DNA of 64,000 nt from an uncultured Chryseobacterium sp. (GCA_913778085.1 CAJYXJ010000040.1:148937-212936); one strand, 5' to 3'. Positions 51,169 through 60,650 are shown, numbered from the stretch's first letter. Notes: generated from the letters alone by a model not told the origin. Program-made: numbers and translations.

Positions 51169-51891
51169 ATGAAAACATTCATCTTATTGGAAAACGACCC
51201 GCTGTGGAACAGGCTTCAGAACTTCACATTAGATCATCCCAAAGCAGAATTTCCTTTTTCCAGGAAACTCGCTAAAGAAGAAAACTGGACCGAAAGCTTT
51301 ACCCAAAAAGCCATTGAAGAGTATAAAAAATTTGTCTATCTGTGCTGTACATTACCTAACGGTGCTTCACCGAGCAAAATCGTGGACAAGGTCTGGCATC
51401 TGCATCTTACGTATACGCAAAATTACTGGGAAGAATTCTGCCCGGATATCTTGCAGCGTAAACTTCATCACCACCCGTCAAATGGTGGCAGAAGCGAGAT
51501 TGAAAAGCACAGGAACTGGTTTGTAGAAACTTTGAAGAATTACCGGAAAGTTTTTGGGCAACTACCGCCGGAAGAGATTTGGCTGAAGAAAAATACCGGA
51601 ATATCTTTCAAATTCTTTAAAAAATATCTTCACTTCACAGCACTTTTACCTTTGCTGCTGACGGTGATTTCATGCTCGGGAAACGGAAATATAGCGTTTG
51701 CCGGAATATTCTTCATTTTTATCATTTATGTTATCATTAAATCTTTGACGGGAAACAACAAAAATAATGGCTCTGATGGGAATTCCTGTTTTTCTGGGAG
51801 CTGTGGAGGGCATGATTCGTCCGGCTCCGGGCATTCCTGCGGAAGCAGCTGCAGCAGTTGCGGGGGATGTGGAGGATGCGGCGGAGATTAA
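51169..51891 (+). CDS. glycine-rich-domain-protein-like membrane protein with Gly/Cys tail
   Basis: 240 residues from ATG 51169 (MKTFILLENDPLWNRL); an in-frame ATG at 51136 would add 11 residues. The N-terminal domain has KFVYLCCTLP, then SKIVDKVWHLHLTYTQNYW, the D/VWH.H motif of plant GRDP and bacterial DUF1399-like proteins. A hydrophobic region of two segments (about 155-195) follows, and the C-terminus is a tail of Gly, Ser and Cys (SCGGHDSSGSGHSCG..., ending GGCGGCGGD). The role of the family in bacteria is unknown. Confidence 0.75.
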   Translation: MKTFILLENDPLWNRLQNFTLDHPKAEFPFSRKLAKEENWTESFTQKAIEEYKKFVYLCCTLPNGASPSKIVDKVWHLHLTYTQNYWEEFCPDILQRKLHHHPSNGGRSEIEKHRNWFVETLKNYRKVFGQLPPEEIWLKKNTGISFKFFKKYLHFTALLPLLLTVISCSGNGNIAFAGIFFIFIIYVIIKSLTGNNKNNGSDGNSCFSGSCGGHDSSGSGHSCGSSCSSCGGCGGCGGD

Positions 51892-52028
51892 TTAACATCA
51901 GTTCGGATATCTTTTGCATTGAAGCAGAGAAAAGTATTGGGAACTTGTAAAGTAGATCTTTAGTTTATAATTCAGTTTGAGCCTATTACTCCAGTTTCTA
52001 TTTAGAGTTTATATTTATTAAAATAGCT

Positions 52029-52406
52029 ATGAAAAAAATAATTGTTTATTCGGTCCCGGTAGCCATCAGTTTGATCTGGCTTATTAATACAGGGAATGCA
52101 TTTAATCCGTTTGTTTTAAAAGGTCCCGGATTTCTGAGGTTTTATTTAATTCTGCTTTTCGGATTTTATGCTTCGGCTCTTGCGTTAAAGATTATTGGGG
52201 AACCTTTTTCAAAAATAACCTTTTACGCAATGATCCTTATTTTTATACTGGGAGTCATTAAGCTAATAAAGGGAATGGTTCTGGGAAAGCCAATAGGATA
52301 TCTGATGTTTATTTTACTATTGGAAATGATTGTTTTAGTGATTGTTAAATGGTCTTATATCAACGGTGACACAAAACAAAAATTTCCGCACGGTTTTAAA
52401 AAATAA
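52029..52406 (+). CDS. hypothetical four-segment membrane protein
   Basis: 125 residues. Hydrophobic segments at about 5-22, 38-58, 62-84 and 88-108, then a charged tail (WSYINGDTKQKFPHGFKK). No family recognised. Single gene with a terminator at 52406-52429. Confidence 0.6.
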   Translation: MKKIIVYSVPVAISLIWLINTGNAFNPFVLKGPGFLRFYLILLFGFYASALALKIIGEPFSKITFYAMILIFILGVIKLIKGMVLGKPIGYLMFILLLEMIVLVIVKWSYINGDTKQKFPHGFKK

Positions 52407-52429
52407 ACCCGAAACAAATGTTCCGGGTT
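52406..52429 (+). terminator. terminator after the membrane protein gene
   Basis: AACCCG and AAC pair with GTT and CGGGTT (one internal mismatch) around AAAT. It begins at the last base of the stop codon. The T-tail is weak. Confidence 0.55.
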
Positions 52430-52496
52430 CCGGGTATAAAATTATTAAATAATCTTTTTTTCAGTCCGCAGCCGTATTTCCTGATCAGGGTAGAGG

Positions 52497-52646
52497 TTAC
52501 AACCTCAGTATGATGCTTAAAGTAAGCTGCGATGTTTCCGGATTTGCGATTTCCTGGTATAATTGGTGTCCGAAGAGTATTGATGCGATACCAATGATCA
52601 GTTATTGGATAAACAAATAGTTGTTTTCTAAAATAGGTTTTATCAT
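52497..52646 (-). pseudogene. remnant of a small membrane protein gene
   Basis: On the minus strand from ATG 52646: MIKPILENNYLFIQ, then TAA at codon 15, then LIIGIASILFGHQLYQEIAN and PETSQLTLSIILRL to TAA at 52497-52499. The part after the internal stop looks like a membrane segment with a sensible tail. In another frame further residues (VVTSTLIRKYGCGLKK) may have belonged to it. Lies between the preceding terminator and mnmA. Family unknown. Confidence 0.35.
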
Positions 52647-52715
52647 ACTATTTTTATTGTTATTTACAGCGTAAGGATAACAACTCAAAATAGGTTAAAG
52701 AAATGAGATTTTCCG

Positions 52716-53903
52716 TTATGAAATCACTCCGCTTCCAATCAGCTCCTCATCAACATACCATGCGGCAAACTGCCCTTCGGCAATAGCAGACTGAAGCTCT
52801 TTAAATTCAATATAGAATGCCTCTTCAAACTGGTATAAAGTGGCTTTCTGTAACGGCTGCCGGTATCTGAATCTTGCCATCACTTCCATCGATTCACCGT
52901 TTTTTAGCTTCAGATCTTCCCGTACCCAATGCAGCTCGGAATTATCAATTTTTAAGGCTCTTTTCAGCAGTCCCGGAAACTGATGCCCTTCTCCTACGAA
53001 GAGGATATTGTTTTCCATATCTCTGGAGATAATAAAACAGCTTTCCTTATGGCCGCCGATTCCAAGCCCTTTGCTTTGTCCGATGGTAAAAAACTGGGCA
53101 CCCTGATGTTTGCCTATTACTTTTCCGTCGGATTTTGTATAATTGATCTTCCGGCTCAGGTAATCCAGCTCTTCCTGTTTTGAAGAAAATTCTGGGGTTT
53201 CCCCTGCAAAAAGCGGAGAGTTCCTGAAAATTTCCACAATTTCTCCTTCTTTCGGAACGAGTTGCTGTTGTAAAAACTGGGGAAGGCTTACTTTCCCGAT
53301 AAAACATAATCCCTGAGAATCTTTTTTATCAGCCGTTACCAACCCGATTTCCTTTGCGATTTCCCTTACCTGAGGTTTCGTCAGTTCACCGATCGGGAAC
53401 AGGGCTTTAGACAGCTGATCCTGGCTCAACTGGCATAAGAAATACGATTGGTCTTTATTATTGTCTTTTCCTGCCAAAAGGTGGAAAATTTCCTTACCGT
53501 TTTCATCAATCGTTGAATCGACTCTTGCATAATGCCCGGTAGCTACTTTATCTGCACCCAGCGACATCGCTGTTTTCAGGAAAACATCGAATTTTACCTC
53601 ACGGTTGCACAGGACATCCGGATTCGGCGTACGTCCTTTCTGGTATTCATCGAACATGTAATCTACGATTCTTTCTTTGTATAAGTCGCTCATATCGATT
53701 ACCTGGAAAGGGATTCCAAGCTTCTGGGCAACCATCAGGGCATCATTGCTGTCCTCGATCCACGGACATTCGTCTTCCAGGGTTACGGAAGCATCGTTCC
53801 AGTTTCTCATAAACAAAGCCACTACTTCATGGCCCTGCTGCTGCAACAGATAAGCTGTTACACTTGAGTCTACGCCTCCGGAGAGGCCCACTACTACTTT
53901 CAT
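52716..53903 (-). CDS. mnmA: tRNA 2-thiouridine synthase MnmA
   Basis: 395 residues. The PP-loop [18 protein letters not shown] (about 3-20) binds ATP. The catalytic Cys pair is in [12 protein letters not shown] (about 97-108) and [13 protein letters not shown] (about 195-207). C-terminal beta domains end [11 protein letters not shown]. With a sulfur relay it thiolates U34 of tRNA-Lys, -Glu and -Gln. A -7 box lies about 50 bases upstream. Confidence 0.96.
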   Translation of the reverse strand: MKVVVGLSGGVDSSVTAYLLQQQGHEVVALFMRNWNDASVTLEDECPWIEDSNDALMVAQKLGIPFQVIDMSDLYKERIVDYMFDEYQKGRTPNPDVLCNREVKFDVFLKTAMSLGADKVATGHYARVDSTIDENGKEIFHLLAGKDNNKDQSYFLCQLSQDQLSKALFPIGELTKPQVREIAKEIGLVTADKKDSQGLCFIGKVSLPQFLQQQLVPKEGEIVEIFRNSPLFAGETPEFSSKQEELDYLSRKINYTKSDGKVIGKHQGAQFFTIGQSKGLGIGGHKESCFIISRDMENNILFVGEGHQFPGLLKRALKIDNSELHWVREDLKLKNGESMEVMARFRYRQPLQKATLYQFEEAFYIEFKELQSAIAEGQFAAWYVDEELIGSGVIS

Positions 53904-53953
53904 TGTATTTCAATTTTACGAAACTCTTAACGGGAGTTCTTAGTTTGACCCTG

Positions 53954-53961
53954 CAAAAGTA
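53954..53961 (-). promoter_or_regulatory. mnmA -7 box
   Basis: TACTTTTG on the minus strand matches TAnnTTTG, 50 bases before the mnmA ATG. Confidence 0.5.
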
Positions 53962-54011
53962 CAATTAAAAAGATTCGTAAAAAAATGATAATTTAGGCAT
54001 CGATAAAAACA

Positions 54012-54542
54012 ATGTCTATGAAAAAGCTTATTATTTGTTTATCAATTATATTTTCGGGCTTGGCATTTTCCCAGGAAGCGGAGCAGCCGGTGCAAAATAA
54101 CAGCCGTTGGACATTCGGGGGCGGGATTGGTTTAGGCTTCGGAAGCAACAGCTATTTTAATCTTTCAGCGGCACCAAGAGTCGGGTATATGCTCACCAAC
54201 AATCTTGAAGGCGGTGTATTGGGCAGTGTGTCGTGGCAGAAATCCAATGCCTACAGCTCAACAATGTTCGGAGTAGGGCCTTTTATGAATTATTATATTG
54301 CCAGAACTTTTTTCATAAGTGCCAATTACCAGCATTATTTCATCAATTATAAAGATAAGATTTATAATGTTGAAGCCAATACCAATGAGGATGCTTTGTA
54401 TCTGGGCGGAGGCTATATGCAGAGAATAGGAAATAATTCTTTCCTGCAGTTAGGGCTGATGTACAATGTGTTATGGAAAGAGAATTCAAGTATTTTTTCA
54501 AGTGGACTGGTTCCGAGTATCGGTTTCGTAATAGGGCTTTGA
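54012..54542 (+). CDS. small outer-membrane beta-barrel protein
   Basis: 176 residues, or 174 from the second ATG (54018), which gives MKKLIICLSIIFSGLAFSQE, a clean signal peptide. The mature part has alternating strands (WTFGGGIGLGFGSNSYFNLS, RVGYMLTNNLEGGVLGSVSW, FISANYQHYFINY) and ends SIGFVIGL, with a terminal hydrophobic residue as in Bam-inserted barrels. About eight strands. Function unknown; a strong terminator follows. Confidence 0.78.
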   Translation: MSMKKLIICLSIIFSGLAFSQEAEQPVQNNSRWTFGGGIGLGFGSNSYFNLSAAPRVGYMLTNNLEGGVLGSVSWQKSNAYSSTMFGVGPFMNYYIARTFFISANYQHYFINYKDKIYNVEANTNEDALYLGGGYMQRIGNNSFLQLGLMYNVLWKENSSIFSSGLVPSIGFVIGL

Positions 54543-54550
54543 TATAAAAT

Positions 54551-54583
54551 AAAAAAGCACCGGAAAATTTCCGGTGCTTTTTT
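54551..54583. terminator. bidirectional terminator between the barrel gene and clpC
   Basis: AAAAAAGCACCGGAAA pairs with TTTCCGGTGCTTTTTT, perfect 16-bp stem, between convergent genes. Confidence 0.92.
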
Positions 54584-54600
54584 ATGATTAAATTATTTAT

Positions 54601-57135
54601 TTAAGACTGAGACTTTTCAGCTGCCGACTTTTTCGGTTTTGAACTTTTTCCTGCTAATCCGTCTTTGGCTTCGTTCAGGTCAAGAACTACGGTTTCTCCT
54701 TCGGACAGTTGTTTGTTTACAAGCATTTCAGCCAATAAATCTTCAATGTATTTCTGGATTGCCCGTTTTAATGGTCTTGCTCCAAAGTCTTTATCCCATC
54801 CCTTGTCAGAAATGAAATCTTTGGCTTCATCAGTCAATTCAACTTTATAACCTAATTTTTCAAGTCTGCTGTACAGTTTGTTCAGCTCAAGATCAATGAT
54901 TTTCTTGATATCATCTTTTTCAAGAGAATTAAAGATTACAATATCATCAATTCTGTTTAGGAATTCCGGAGAAAACGCTTTTTTAAGGGCATTCTCAATG
55001 GTACTTCTTGCTCTTGAATCCGAAGTGGATTTTTTCGCTGAAGTTCCGAATCCTACACCGTCTCCGAAATCTTTAAGATCTCTTGTCCCAATGTTGGAAG
55101 TAAGGATAATAATCGTATTTCTGAAGTCTATTTTTCTTCCCAAACTGTCGGTAACGTGTCCTTCATCTAAGATCTGCAAGAGGATATTGAATACGTCAGG
55201 GTGTGCTTTTTCAATCTCATCCAAAAGAACTACCGCATAAGGTTTTCTTCGCACCGCTTCGGTTAATTGCCCGCCTTCTTCATATCCTACATATCCCGGA
55301 GGCGCACCTACCAATCTGGAAACGGCGAATTTCTCCATGTATTCACTCATATCGATTCTGATCAACGATTCATCAGATTCGAATAATTCTCTTGCCATTA
55401 CCTTGGCCAGCTCAGTTTTACCAACCCCGGTTGTTCCCAGGAATATGAAGGTACCGATCGGACGGTTAGGATCTTTAAGGCCGGCTCTGTTTCTCTGGAT
55501 GGCTTTAACCACTTTTTTAACGGCGTCTTCCTGGCCAATTACTTTACCGTTCAGGTTACCGTCCATTCCGGCTAATTTATCCAGTTCGTTTTTGCCGACT
55601 TTCGTTACCGGAACACCGCTCATCATTGAAACCACTTCGGCAACATTTTCTTCGCTTACGGTTTCTTTTTTCTCCTTCACATCCTTGTCCCACTTATCCT
55701 GAGCGGAATTCAGCTCCATCTGAAGTCTTTCTTCTTCATCTTTCAGCTTTCTGGCTTCAAGATAATCCTGAGCTTTTACGGCTTTCTGCTTCAGTTCTTT
55801 GATCTCTTCGATTTTCTTTTCAAAATCGATAATCTCAGTAGGAACCTTCATGTTTTTAATATATACGCGGGATCCTGCTTCGTCCATTGCGTCAATCGCT
55901 TTATCCGGTAAGAAACGGTCTGTAATATATCTCGATGTTAAATTCACACACGCAGCAATAGCTTCCGGTGTATAGACAACATTATGATGCTCTTCGTATT
56001 TATCTTTGATCTGATTCAGGATCTGGATGGTTTCATCGATGGAAGTCGGTTCTACCATTACTTTCTGGAATCTTCTTTCCAAGGCGCCATCTTTTTCAAT
56101 ATACTGACGGTATTCATCAAGCGTGGTAGCCCCGATGCATTGGATTTCTCCTCTGGCCAAAGCAGGTTTGAACATATTGGATGCATCTAGGCTTCCTGTT
56201 GAACTTCCTGCTCCTACGATGGTGTGAAGCTCATCAATAAACAGAATGACATCCCTATTTTTTTCCAGCTCCGTCATGATCGCCTTCATTCTTTCCTCAA
56301 ACTGGCCACGGTATTTGGTCCCGGCAACCAGGCTGGCAAGATCCAGGGTAATCACCCTTTTTCCGTAAAGAACACGCGAAACTTTTTTCTGCTGAATTCT
56401 TAAAGCCAGTCCTTCGGCGATAGCCGATTTACCAACTCCTGGTTCCCCGATGAGAAGCGGATTGTTTTTCTTTCTTCTTGATAAGATCTGCGAAACCCTC
56501 TCGATTTCTTTTTCACGCCCGATGACGGGATCGAGTTTTCCGTCTCTTGCCAATGAAGTAAGATCCCTTCCGAAATTATCCAGCGTAGGCGTCTTGCTTT
56601 TCGCAGAACCCAGATTGCCTGTCGGCTTTCTCATCTGCTCGAAATCCTCCCGCTCGTCATCATCATCGTAAGCACTCATCTGTGGTGCCTGTCCGGAATT
56701 TTTAAGCATCGTCTGATATTCTTTTGAAACACCCTCATAGTCAACGTCATATGCGCCTAATATGTTTGAAGTAGGATCCTCATATTTATAAAGAATACCT
56801 AAAAGCAGGTGAACTGTATTAATCTCATTGCTTTTATACTGTCTGCACTCAAGTTCTGCACGTTTAACGGCATGATCAGCCATTTTCGTGAAAGAAATAT
56901 TGGGAACCTCCTCAGAAATAGGATTTAGACTTGCTGTATTTAAAGTTTCAATTTTTCTTCTGATTTGTGTTAGATCCGCATTAAGGTTTTGAAGGATTTC
57001 TTTTGCAGAGTTTTCTGTTTTTATAATACCTAAAAGTAGATGTTCTGTATTAAGAAATTCACTTTTGAGCCTTTTCGCTTCGCTCTTGCTTTGTTTGAAC
57101 ACCTGGCTCAAACCTTGTGAAAACTTATAATCCAT
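54601..57135 (-). CDS. clpC: ATP-dependent Clp protease ATPase subunit ClpC
   Basis: 844 residues from ATG 57135 (MDYKFSQGLSQVFKQSKSEA); another in-frame ATG lies 12 bases upstream. Two N-terminal Clp repeats (about 4-145), first AAA+ domain with Walker A IGEPGVGKSAIAEG and Walker B LFIDELH, a middle region with the UVR-like EARKLKDEEERLQMEL, and second AAA+ domain with LGTTGVGKTELAK and VVLLDEIEKAHPDVF. The MSGVPVTKVGKNE block is typical. It unfolds proteins for ClpP. No clpP is adjacent; no CtsR or McsB partners, as usual in this phylum. Confidence 0.95.
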   Translation of the reverse strand: MDYKFSQGLSQVFKQSKSEAKRLKSEFLNTEHLLLGIIKTENSAKEILQNLNADLTQIRRKIETLNTASLNPISEEVPNISFTKMADHAVKRAELECRQYKSNEINTVHLLLGILYKYEDPTSNILGAYDVDYEGVSKEYQTMLKNSGQAPQMSAYDDDDEREDFEQMRKPTGNLGSAKSKTPTLDNFGRDLTSLARDGKLDPVIGREKEIERVSQILSRRKKNNPLLIGEPGVGKSAIAEGLALRIQQKKVSRVLYGKRVITLDLASLVAGTKYRGQFEERMKAIMTELEKNRDVILFIDELHTIVGAGSSTGSLDASNMFKPALARGEIQCIGATTLDEYRQYIEKDGALERRFQKVMVEPTSIDETIQILNQIKDKYEEHHNVVYTPEAIAACVNLTSRYITDRFLPDKAIDAMDEAGSRVYIKNMKVPTEIIDFEKKIEEIKELKQKAVKAQDYLEARKLKDEEERLQMELNSAQDKWDKDVKEKKETVSEENVAEVVSMMSGVPVTKVGKNELDKLAGMDGNLNGKVIGQEDAVKKVVKAIQRNRAGLKDPNRPIGTFIFLGTTGVGKTELAKVMARELFESDESLIRIDMSEYMEKFAVSRLVGAPPGYVGYEEGGQLTEAVRRKPYAVVLLDEIEKAHPDVFNILLQILDEGHVTDSLGRKIDFRNTIIILTSNIGTRDLKDFGDGVGFGTSAKKSTSDSRARSTIENALKKAFSPEFLNRIDDIVIFNSLEKDDIKKIIDLELNKLYSRLEKLGYKVELTDEAKDFISDKGWDKDFGARPLKRAIQKYIEDLLAEMLVNKQLSEGETVVLDLNEAKDGLAGKSSKPKKSAAEKSQS

Positions 57136-57287
57136 AATATATCTCATTAGAATAACTGCAACATTGCGGTTTATTCATTATCTAAATTACAAATATTTTA
57201 CCAAATTTCAAGAAATGACTTTATGGCAGAAAAAATTTTATTATCTTATTGGAAATGATTAAGTTTGTTGTCCTTTAAAAATTTCTC

Positions 57288-57512
57288 ATGATTCCTGAAA
57301 TTGCCACTTATATAGGATATTCCGCATCATTGTTTATTGTGCTGAGCTTTATACTGAAAGATATCAGGAAAATCAGGATCGTGAATATGATCGGCTGTAT
57401 CTGCTTTGTAATCTACGGAATCTACAGCGGAATGCTCTGGCCCGTGATCATCCCGAACGGCTTGATCTGTTTCATCCAAATTTACCATCTTCTGGCGGAT
57501 AAAAAGAAGTAA
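57288..57512 (+). CDS. YgjV-like small membrane protein
   Basis: 74 residues, three hydrophobic stretches: ATYIGYSASLFIVLSFIL, NMIGCICFVIYGIYSGM and VIIPNGLICFIQIYHLL. The spacing and the IRKIRIVNMIGCI-type central loop fit the YgjV/small SWEET-like inner membrane family. Its stop overlaps the start of the glycosyltransferase gene by one base (TAATG), so translation is coupled. Function unknown. Confidence 0.7.
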   Translation: MIPEIATYIGYSASLFIVLSFILKDIRKIRIVNMIGCICFVIYGIYSGMLWPVIIPNGLICFIQIYHLLADKKK

Positions 57513-58612
57513 TGGGCAGGAAAAAGATCATTAGTTCCGCTTTCAGTAATTTATATACCGATCAGCGTATCGAAAAGGTATGCCGGACTTTATATGAAAA
57601 CGGATATGAAATTGAGCTGATCGGAAACAATTGGAACGGTGCTGAAAAAATGTCACGCCCTTATCCGTTTTCCAGAATACCTTTGGTTTCAAAAAGTTTG
57701 AAGACCGCCTATTTTGAGTTCAACTGGAAATTGTACCGGGAACTAAAAAAGAAAGCGGACAAAGATACCATACTGCATGCCAATGACCTGGATGCTTTGC
57801 TCCCAAATTTTATTTTAGCTGAAAAACTACATATTCCATTGGTTTTCGACAGCCATGAAATTTTTTCTGAAATGCCGGCCATTCAGGGAAAAATGTCGCA
57901 GAAGCTTTGGCGGTATCTGGAAAAAAGGCTGGTGCCTAATCAACAGTTCATGATCACGGCCAGCACAGGATATGCCGGCTGGTTCAGGAAGAAATACGGA
58001 GTTGATCCGGTAGTCGTTCAGAATGCACCCAGACAACTGGATTTTAAGCAGAATATCCCCGACAACCACCCTAAAATCATTTTATATCAGGGTGCCATAA
58101 ATCCTTTTCGCGGAATTGATAAAGCGATTCTGGCCATGAAGAAGCTAGATGGTGTGATCTTTAAGATTGCAGGGGATGGTCCCAAAAAAAAGGAATACGA
58201 AAACCTCGTTTTAAGTGAAAACCTTCAGCATAAAGTAACGTTTTTAGGTAAGTTATTGCCTGAAGATCTTCAAAAAGTTACCCTCACCGCCGATTGCGGA
58301 ATGAGCATTGAAGAGAACGGGGGAGAAAGCTATTATTATTCCTTACCAAATAAGATCCTTGATGCTGTACAGGCGCGGGTTCCTGTCATTCTGTCAAATC
58401 TTCCTGAAATGCAGAATATTAAGCGACAATTTGACATTGGTGAGATCATCAGCAGTCATCAGCCGGAGGATATTGCAAAAGCAATAGAGATGGTTTTAAA
58501 CAAAGGAAGACTGGATTATCTGCCTGAACTTGAGAAAGCGGCTGATCTTTTTTGCTGGGAAAATGAAGAAGTAAAACTGCTGGAGGTTTTTGAGAAAGCA
58601 TCTGTATTTTAG
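57512..58612 (+). CDS. group 1 glycosyltransferase (GT4-like)
   Basis: 366 residues. GT-B fold: the N-terminal domain with HANDLDALLPNFILAEKL and FDSHEIFSEMPAIQGKMSQ; the C-terminal domain with ILYQGAINPFRGIDKAI, VTFLGKLLPEDLQKVTLTAD and SIEENGGESYYYSLPNKILD, which includes the donor-binding Glu region of GT4. The sugar and acceptor are unknown; cell-surface polysaccharide or lipid glycosylation is likely. First glycosyltransferase of two in this region. Confidence 0.85.
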   Translation: MGRKKIISSAFSNLYTDQRIEKVCRTLYENGYEIELIGNNWNGAEKMSRPYPFSRIPLVSKSLKTAYFEFNWKLYRELKKKADKDTILHANDLDALLPNFILAEKLHIPLVFDSHEIFSEMPAIQGKMSQKLWRYLEKRLVPNQQFMITASTGYAGWFRKKYGVDPVVVQNAPRQLDFKQNIPDNHPKIILYQGAINPFRGIDKAILAMKKLDGVIFKIAGDGPKKKEYENLVLSENLQHKVTFLGKLLPEDLQKVTLTADCGMSIEENGGESYYYSLPNKILDAVQARVPVILSNLPEMQNIKRQFDIGEIISSHQPEDIAKAIEMVLNKGRLDYLPELEKAADLFCWENEEVKLLEVFEKASVF

Positions 58613-58676
58613 TATTGAATAACACAGGCGCTTATATTCCAGGCAGACCGGATTATATTTTCTTTTTTAAATTGGC

Positions 58677-58684
58677 TATCTTTG
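58677..58684 (+). promoter_or_regulatory. sufE -7 box
   Basis: TATCTTTG matches TAnnTTTG, 20 bases before the sufE ATG. Confidence 0.5.
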
Positions 58685-58704
58685 CCATAAGAAATTAGTT
58701 TAGC

Positions 58705-59124
58705 ATGACCATTAAAGAAAAACAGCAGGAAATCATCGATGAATTTGCGTTTCTTGAAGATTGGGAACAGAAGTACGAATATATTATCGATCTCGGGAAG
58801 GAGCTGGAAGGGCTTCCGGAAGATAAGAAGACAGAAGAAAACCTGATCAAGGGCTGCCAGAGCAAAGTCTGGATCGATGCTGAGTTCAGGGATGGAAAAT
58901 TATTTTTCAATGCCGATTCCGACGGGATTCTCCCGAAAGGCATCGTTTCCCTGCTGATAAGTATCTACAGTGGTCATTCAACGCAGGAAATCCTGGATTC
59001 TGATTTTGATTTTATTTCCGAAATCGGGCTACAGGAGTTTCTTTCGCCTTCCAGGGCCAACGGATTGATGGCCATGACCAAACAAATCAAATTCTACGCA
59101 GTAGCCTATCAATTGAAAGCCTAG
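58705..59124 (+). CDS. sufE: SufE family Fe-S cluster assembly protein
   Basis: 139 residues, normal for SufE. The sulfur-accepting Cys lies in NLIKGCQSKVWIDAEFRDGK (about 48-67). IPKGIVSLL-like (LPKGIVSLLISIYSGHSTQE) and SPSRANGLMAMTKQIK complete the family pattern. It takes persulfide from the SufS cysteine desulfurase. No other suf gene is near. The glycosyltransferase-9 gene follows 2 bases after its stop. Confidence 0.93.
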   Translation: MTIKEKQQEIIDEFAFLEDWEQKYEYIIDLGKELEGLPEDKKTEENLIKGCQSKVWIDAEFRDGKLFFNADSDGILPKGIVSLLISIYSGHSTQEILDSDFDFISEIGLQEFLSPSRANGLMAMTKQIKFYAVAYQLKA

Positions 59125-59126
59125 TT

Positions 59127-60095
59127 TTGACACGAATTTTAGCATATCGTTTTTCTGCATTCGGTGATGTTGCCATGACGGCTCCGGTTTTCCGTGAGTT
59201 TCTGGAACAGAATCCTGACGTGGAAATTGTGATGGTTTCCAGAAAAAATTTTGAAAACTTATTTACGGATATTCCAAATGTTATATTCAAAGGGGTAGAT
59301 CTCGATGATTACAAAGGATTTTTCGGCTTAAACAGGCTGGCCAATGAGCTGATCAGAGAATTTAAGCCGCATCTGGTGGCTAATCTCCATGATGTGATCC
59401 GGACAAAGGTGCTGGACCGGATTTATCGGAGAAAAGGACTTAAAGTATTTAAAATCAATAAAGGAAAAGAAGAAAAAGAGCACCTGACCGATGTATGGAA
59501 CCTGAATAAGGTCCAGCTTAGAAAGACCGTTGAGCGGTATGCCGATGTTTTCCGTGAAATGGGCTATGAGGTTGAACTCTCTCACCAACTAAGACCTGCG
59601 CCGGGAGAAAAGTCGGGTATCGGATTCGCACCGTTTGCGCAACACCGCGGAAAAATGCTGCCGCTGGAAAAATCGTATGAACTGGCCAGGATTTTAGCCC
59701 AAAAGCATACCGTCTATTTTTTCGGAGGCGGAAAGACCGAAACCGAAACCCTGGAAAAATGGGAGCAGGAAATCCCGAATACCTTCAGCCTCGCCGGAAA
59801 GCTGAGCCTTACCGAAGAATTGAATAAGATTGCCGGACTGGAGCTCATGATTTCTATGGATTCCGCCAATATGCACCTGGCAAGCCTGATGGGGACCCGG
59901 TGTGTTTCCATCTGGGGGCAGACCCATCCGTATGCCGGATTCTTAGGTTTCGGACAAAGCGAAGATGATGTGGTGCAGATCAAAGACCTCACCTGCAGGC
60001 CATGTTCCGTTTTCGGGGATAAAGAATGTTACAGGGGAGATTGGGCGTGTCTGGAAGAGCTGAGTGTGCAGAAGATTGTAGAGAAAATTTTATAA
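59127..60095 (+). CDS. glycosyltransferase family 9 (heptosyltransferase-like)
   Basis: 322 residues from a TTG start at 59127; the family N-terminus TRILAYRFSAFGDVAMTAPV begins right there and no ATG fits. GT9 blocks: SGIGFAPFAQHRGKMLPLEK (nucleotide-sugar region), VYFFGGGKTETE, AGKLSLTEELNKIAGLELMI, DSANMHLASLMGTRCVSIWG and the C-terminal CRPCSVFGDKECYRGDWACL with several Cys, usual for the Bacteroidota members. Such enzymes add heptose or similar sugars to lipopolysaccharide core. Two bases after sufE, so co-transcribed. Confidence 0.9.
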   Translation: MTRILAYRFSAFGDVAMTAPVFREFLEQNPDVEIVMVSRKNFENLFTDIPNVIFKGVDLDDYKGFFGLNRLANELIREFKPHLVANLHDVIRTKVLDRIYRRKGLKVFKINKGKEEKEHLTDVWNLNKVQLRKTVERYADVFREMGYEVELSHQLRPAPGEKSGIGFAPFAQHRGKMLPLEKSYELARILAQKHTVYFFGGGKTETETLEKWEQEIPNTFSLAGKLSLTEELNKIAGLELMISMDSANMHLASLMGTRCVSIWGQTHPYAGFLGFGQSEDDVVQIKDLTCRPCSVFGDKECYRGDWACLEELSVQKIVEKIL

Positions 60096-60160
60096 ATTTT
60101 ATAAAGTTGCTGTATTGAGAATGTAATTTAGAGCCGATTTCTGATAATACATAAATAAAA

Positions 60161-60180
60161 AACCATCCTATAATATGGTT
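60161..60180 (-). terminator. weak terminator after the third immunity gene
   Basis: AACCAT (60161-60166) pairs with ATGGTT (60175-60180), followed leftwards by a T-run on the minus strand. It looks like a decayed form of the hairpin at 60690-60715. Confidence 0.45.
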
Positions 60181-60210
60181 AAAGAATGGCTTAGGTTAGA
60201 AATATTAGGC

Positions 60211-60477
60211 TTACTCTTCTAAGGGAAATACTTGTCTTACAAATTTTAAGAGCTCCTCAATAGTCTTAAATTCTTTTTCTACTGGAATTTGACCAATAGC
60301 ATAGTCAACTATGATTAAATCTTTTCTTATTTCAACTCCAAAAGCACTCTGCATTATATTAAAAGATAGTTTCTTATTATACTCACTTTTTTGTCCAACA
60401 GTCAGGCTAAAATCTTTTAATAGAAATGTTGCATAACCTTCATTTTCAAGATCTTTCTTTATTTCTTGTATTCTCAT
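60211..60477 (-). CDS. immunity-like protein, copy A2
   Basis: 88 residues from ATG 60477 (MRIQEIKKDLENEGYATFLL). Close paralogue of the protein at 61015-61281: both share DYAIGQIP, EKEFKTIEE and the ending LLKFVRQVFPLEE or VLKFVRQVFPLEE. No signal peptide, so cytoplasmic, as expected for protection against an injected toxin. It lies 11 bases after a displaced toxin C-terminus, exactly the spacing of copy A1 to the full toxin gene. It is therefore a duplicated cassette. Confidence 0.75.
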   Translation of the reverse strand: MRIQEIKKDLENEGYATFLLKDFSLTVGQKSEYNKKLSFNIMQSAFGVEIRKDLIIVDYAIGQIPVEKEFKTIEELLKFVRQVFPLEE

Positions 60478-60488
60478 AATATCTAATT

Positions 60489-60650
60489 TTATAAATTTAT
60501 TAATCCAAAATGGTGTCGACTGTTTTTCCAAAAATATTCAAAATCATCCCATGACATTGTGGCTTCAACTCCGTTTATTTGTCCAATTCCTTTTGTTTTG
60601 TCCCAAGGATTTTTGAAATATTTAATCTTATCTATTATGATTTTATAAAA
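60489..60650 (-). pseudogene. displaced C-terminal fragment of the cysteine-protease toxin
   Basis: On the minus strand the DNA reads IIIDKIKYFKNPWDKTKG, then IGQINGVEATMSWDDFEYFW, then KNSRHHFGLINL and a stop at 60489-60491. This aligns with the end of the toxin at 61293 (IIVDKI...RDPWDKVKG, GFGQKNGVEAKMSLDDFEYFW, RGSRYHWAQPKL), with a gap of a few residues before the PWDK motif. In the same frame a stop lies just upstream, so no start or catalytic Cys remains. It is an orphan toxin tip left by cassette exchange. The flanking DNA (CTAAGAATGTAATTTT at 60659-60674) resembles GAGAATGTAATTT at about 60117-60129. Confidence 0.8.
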
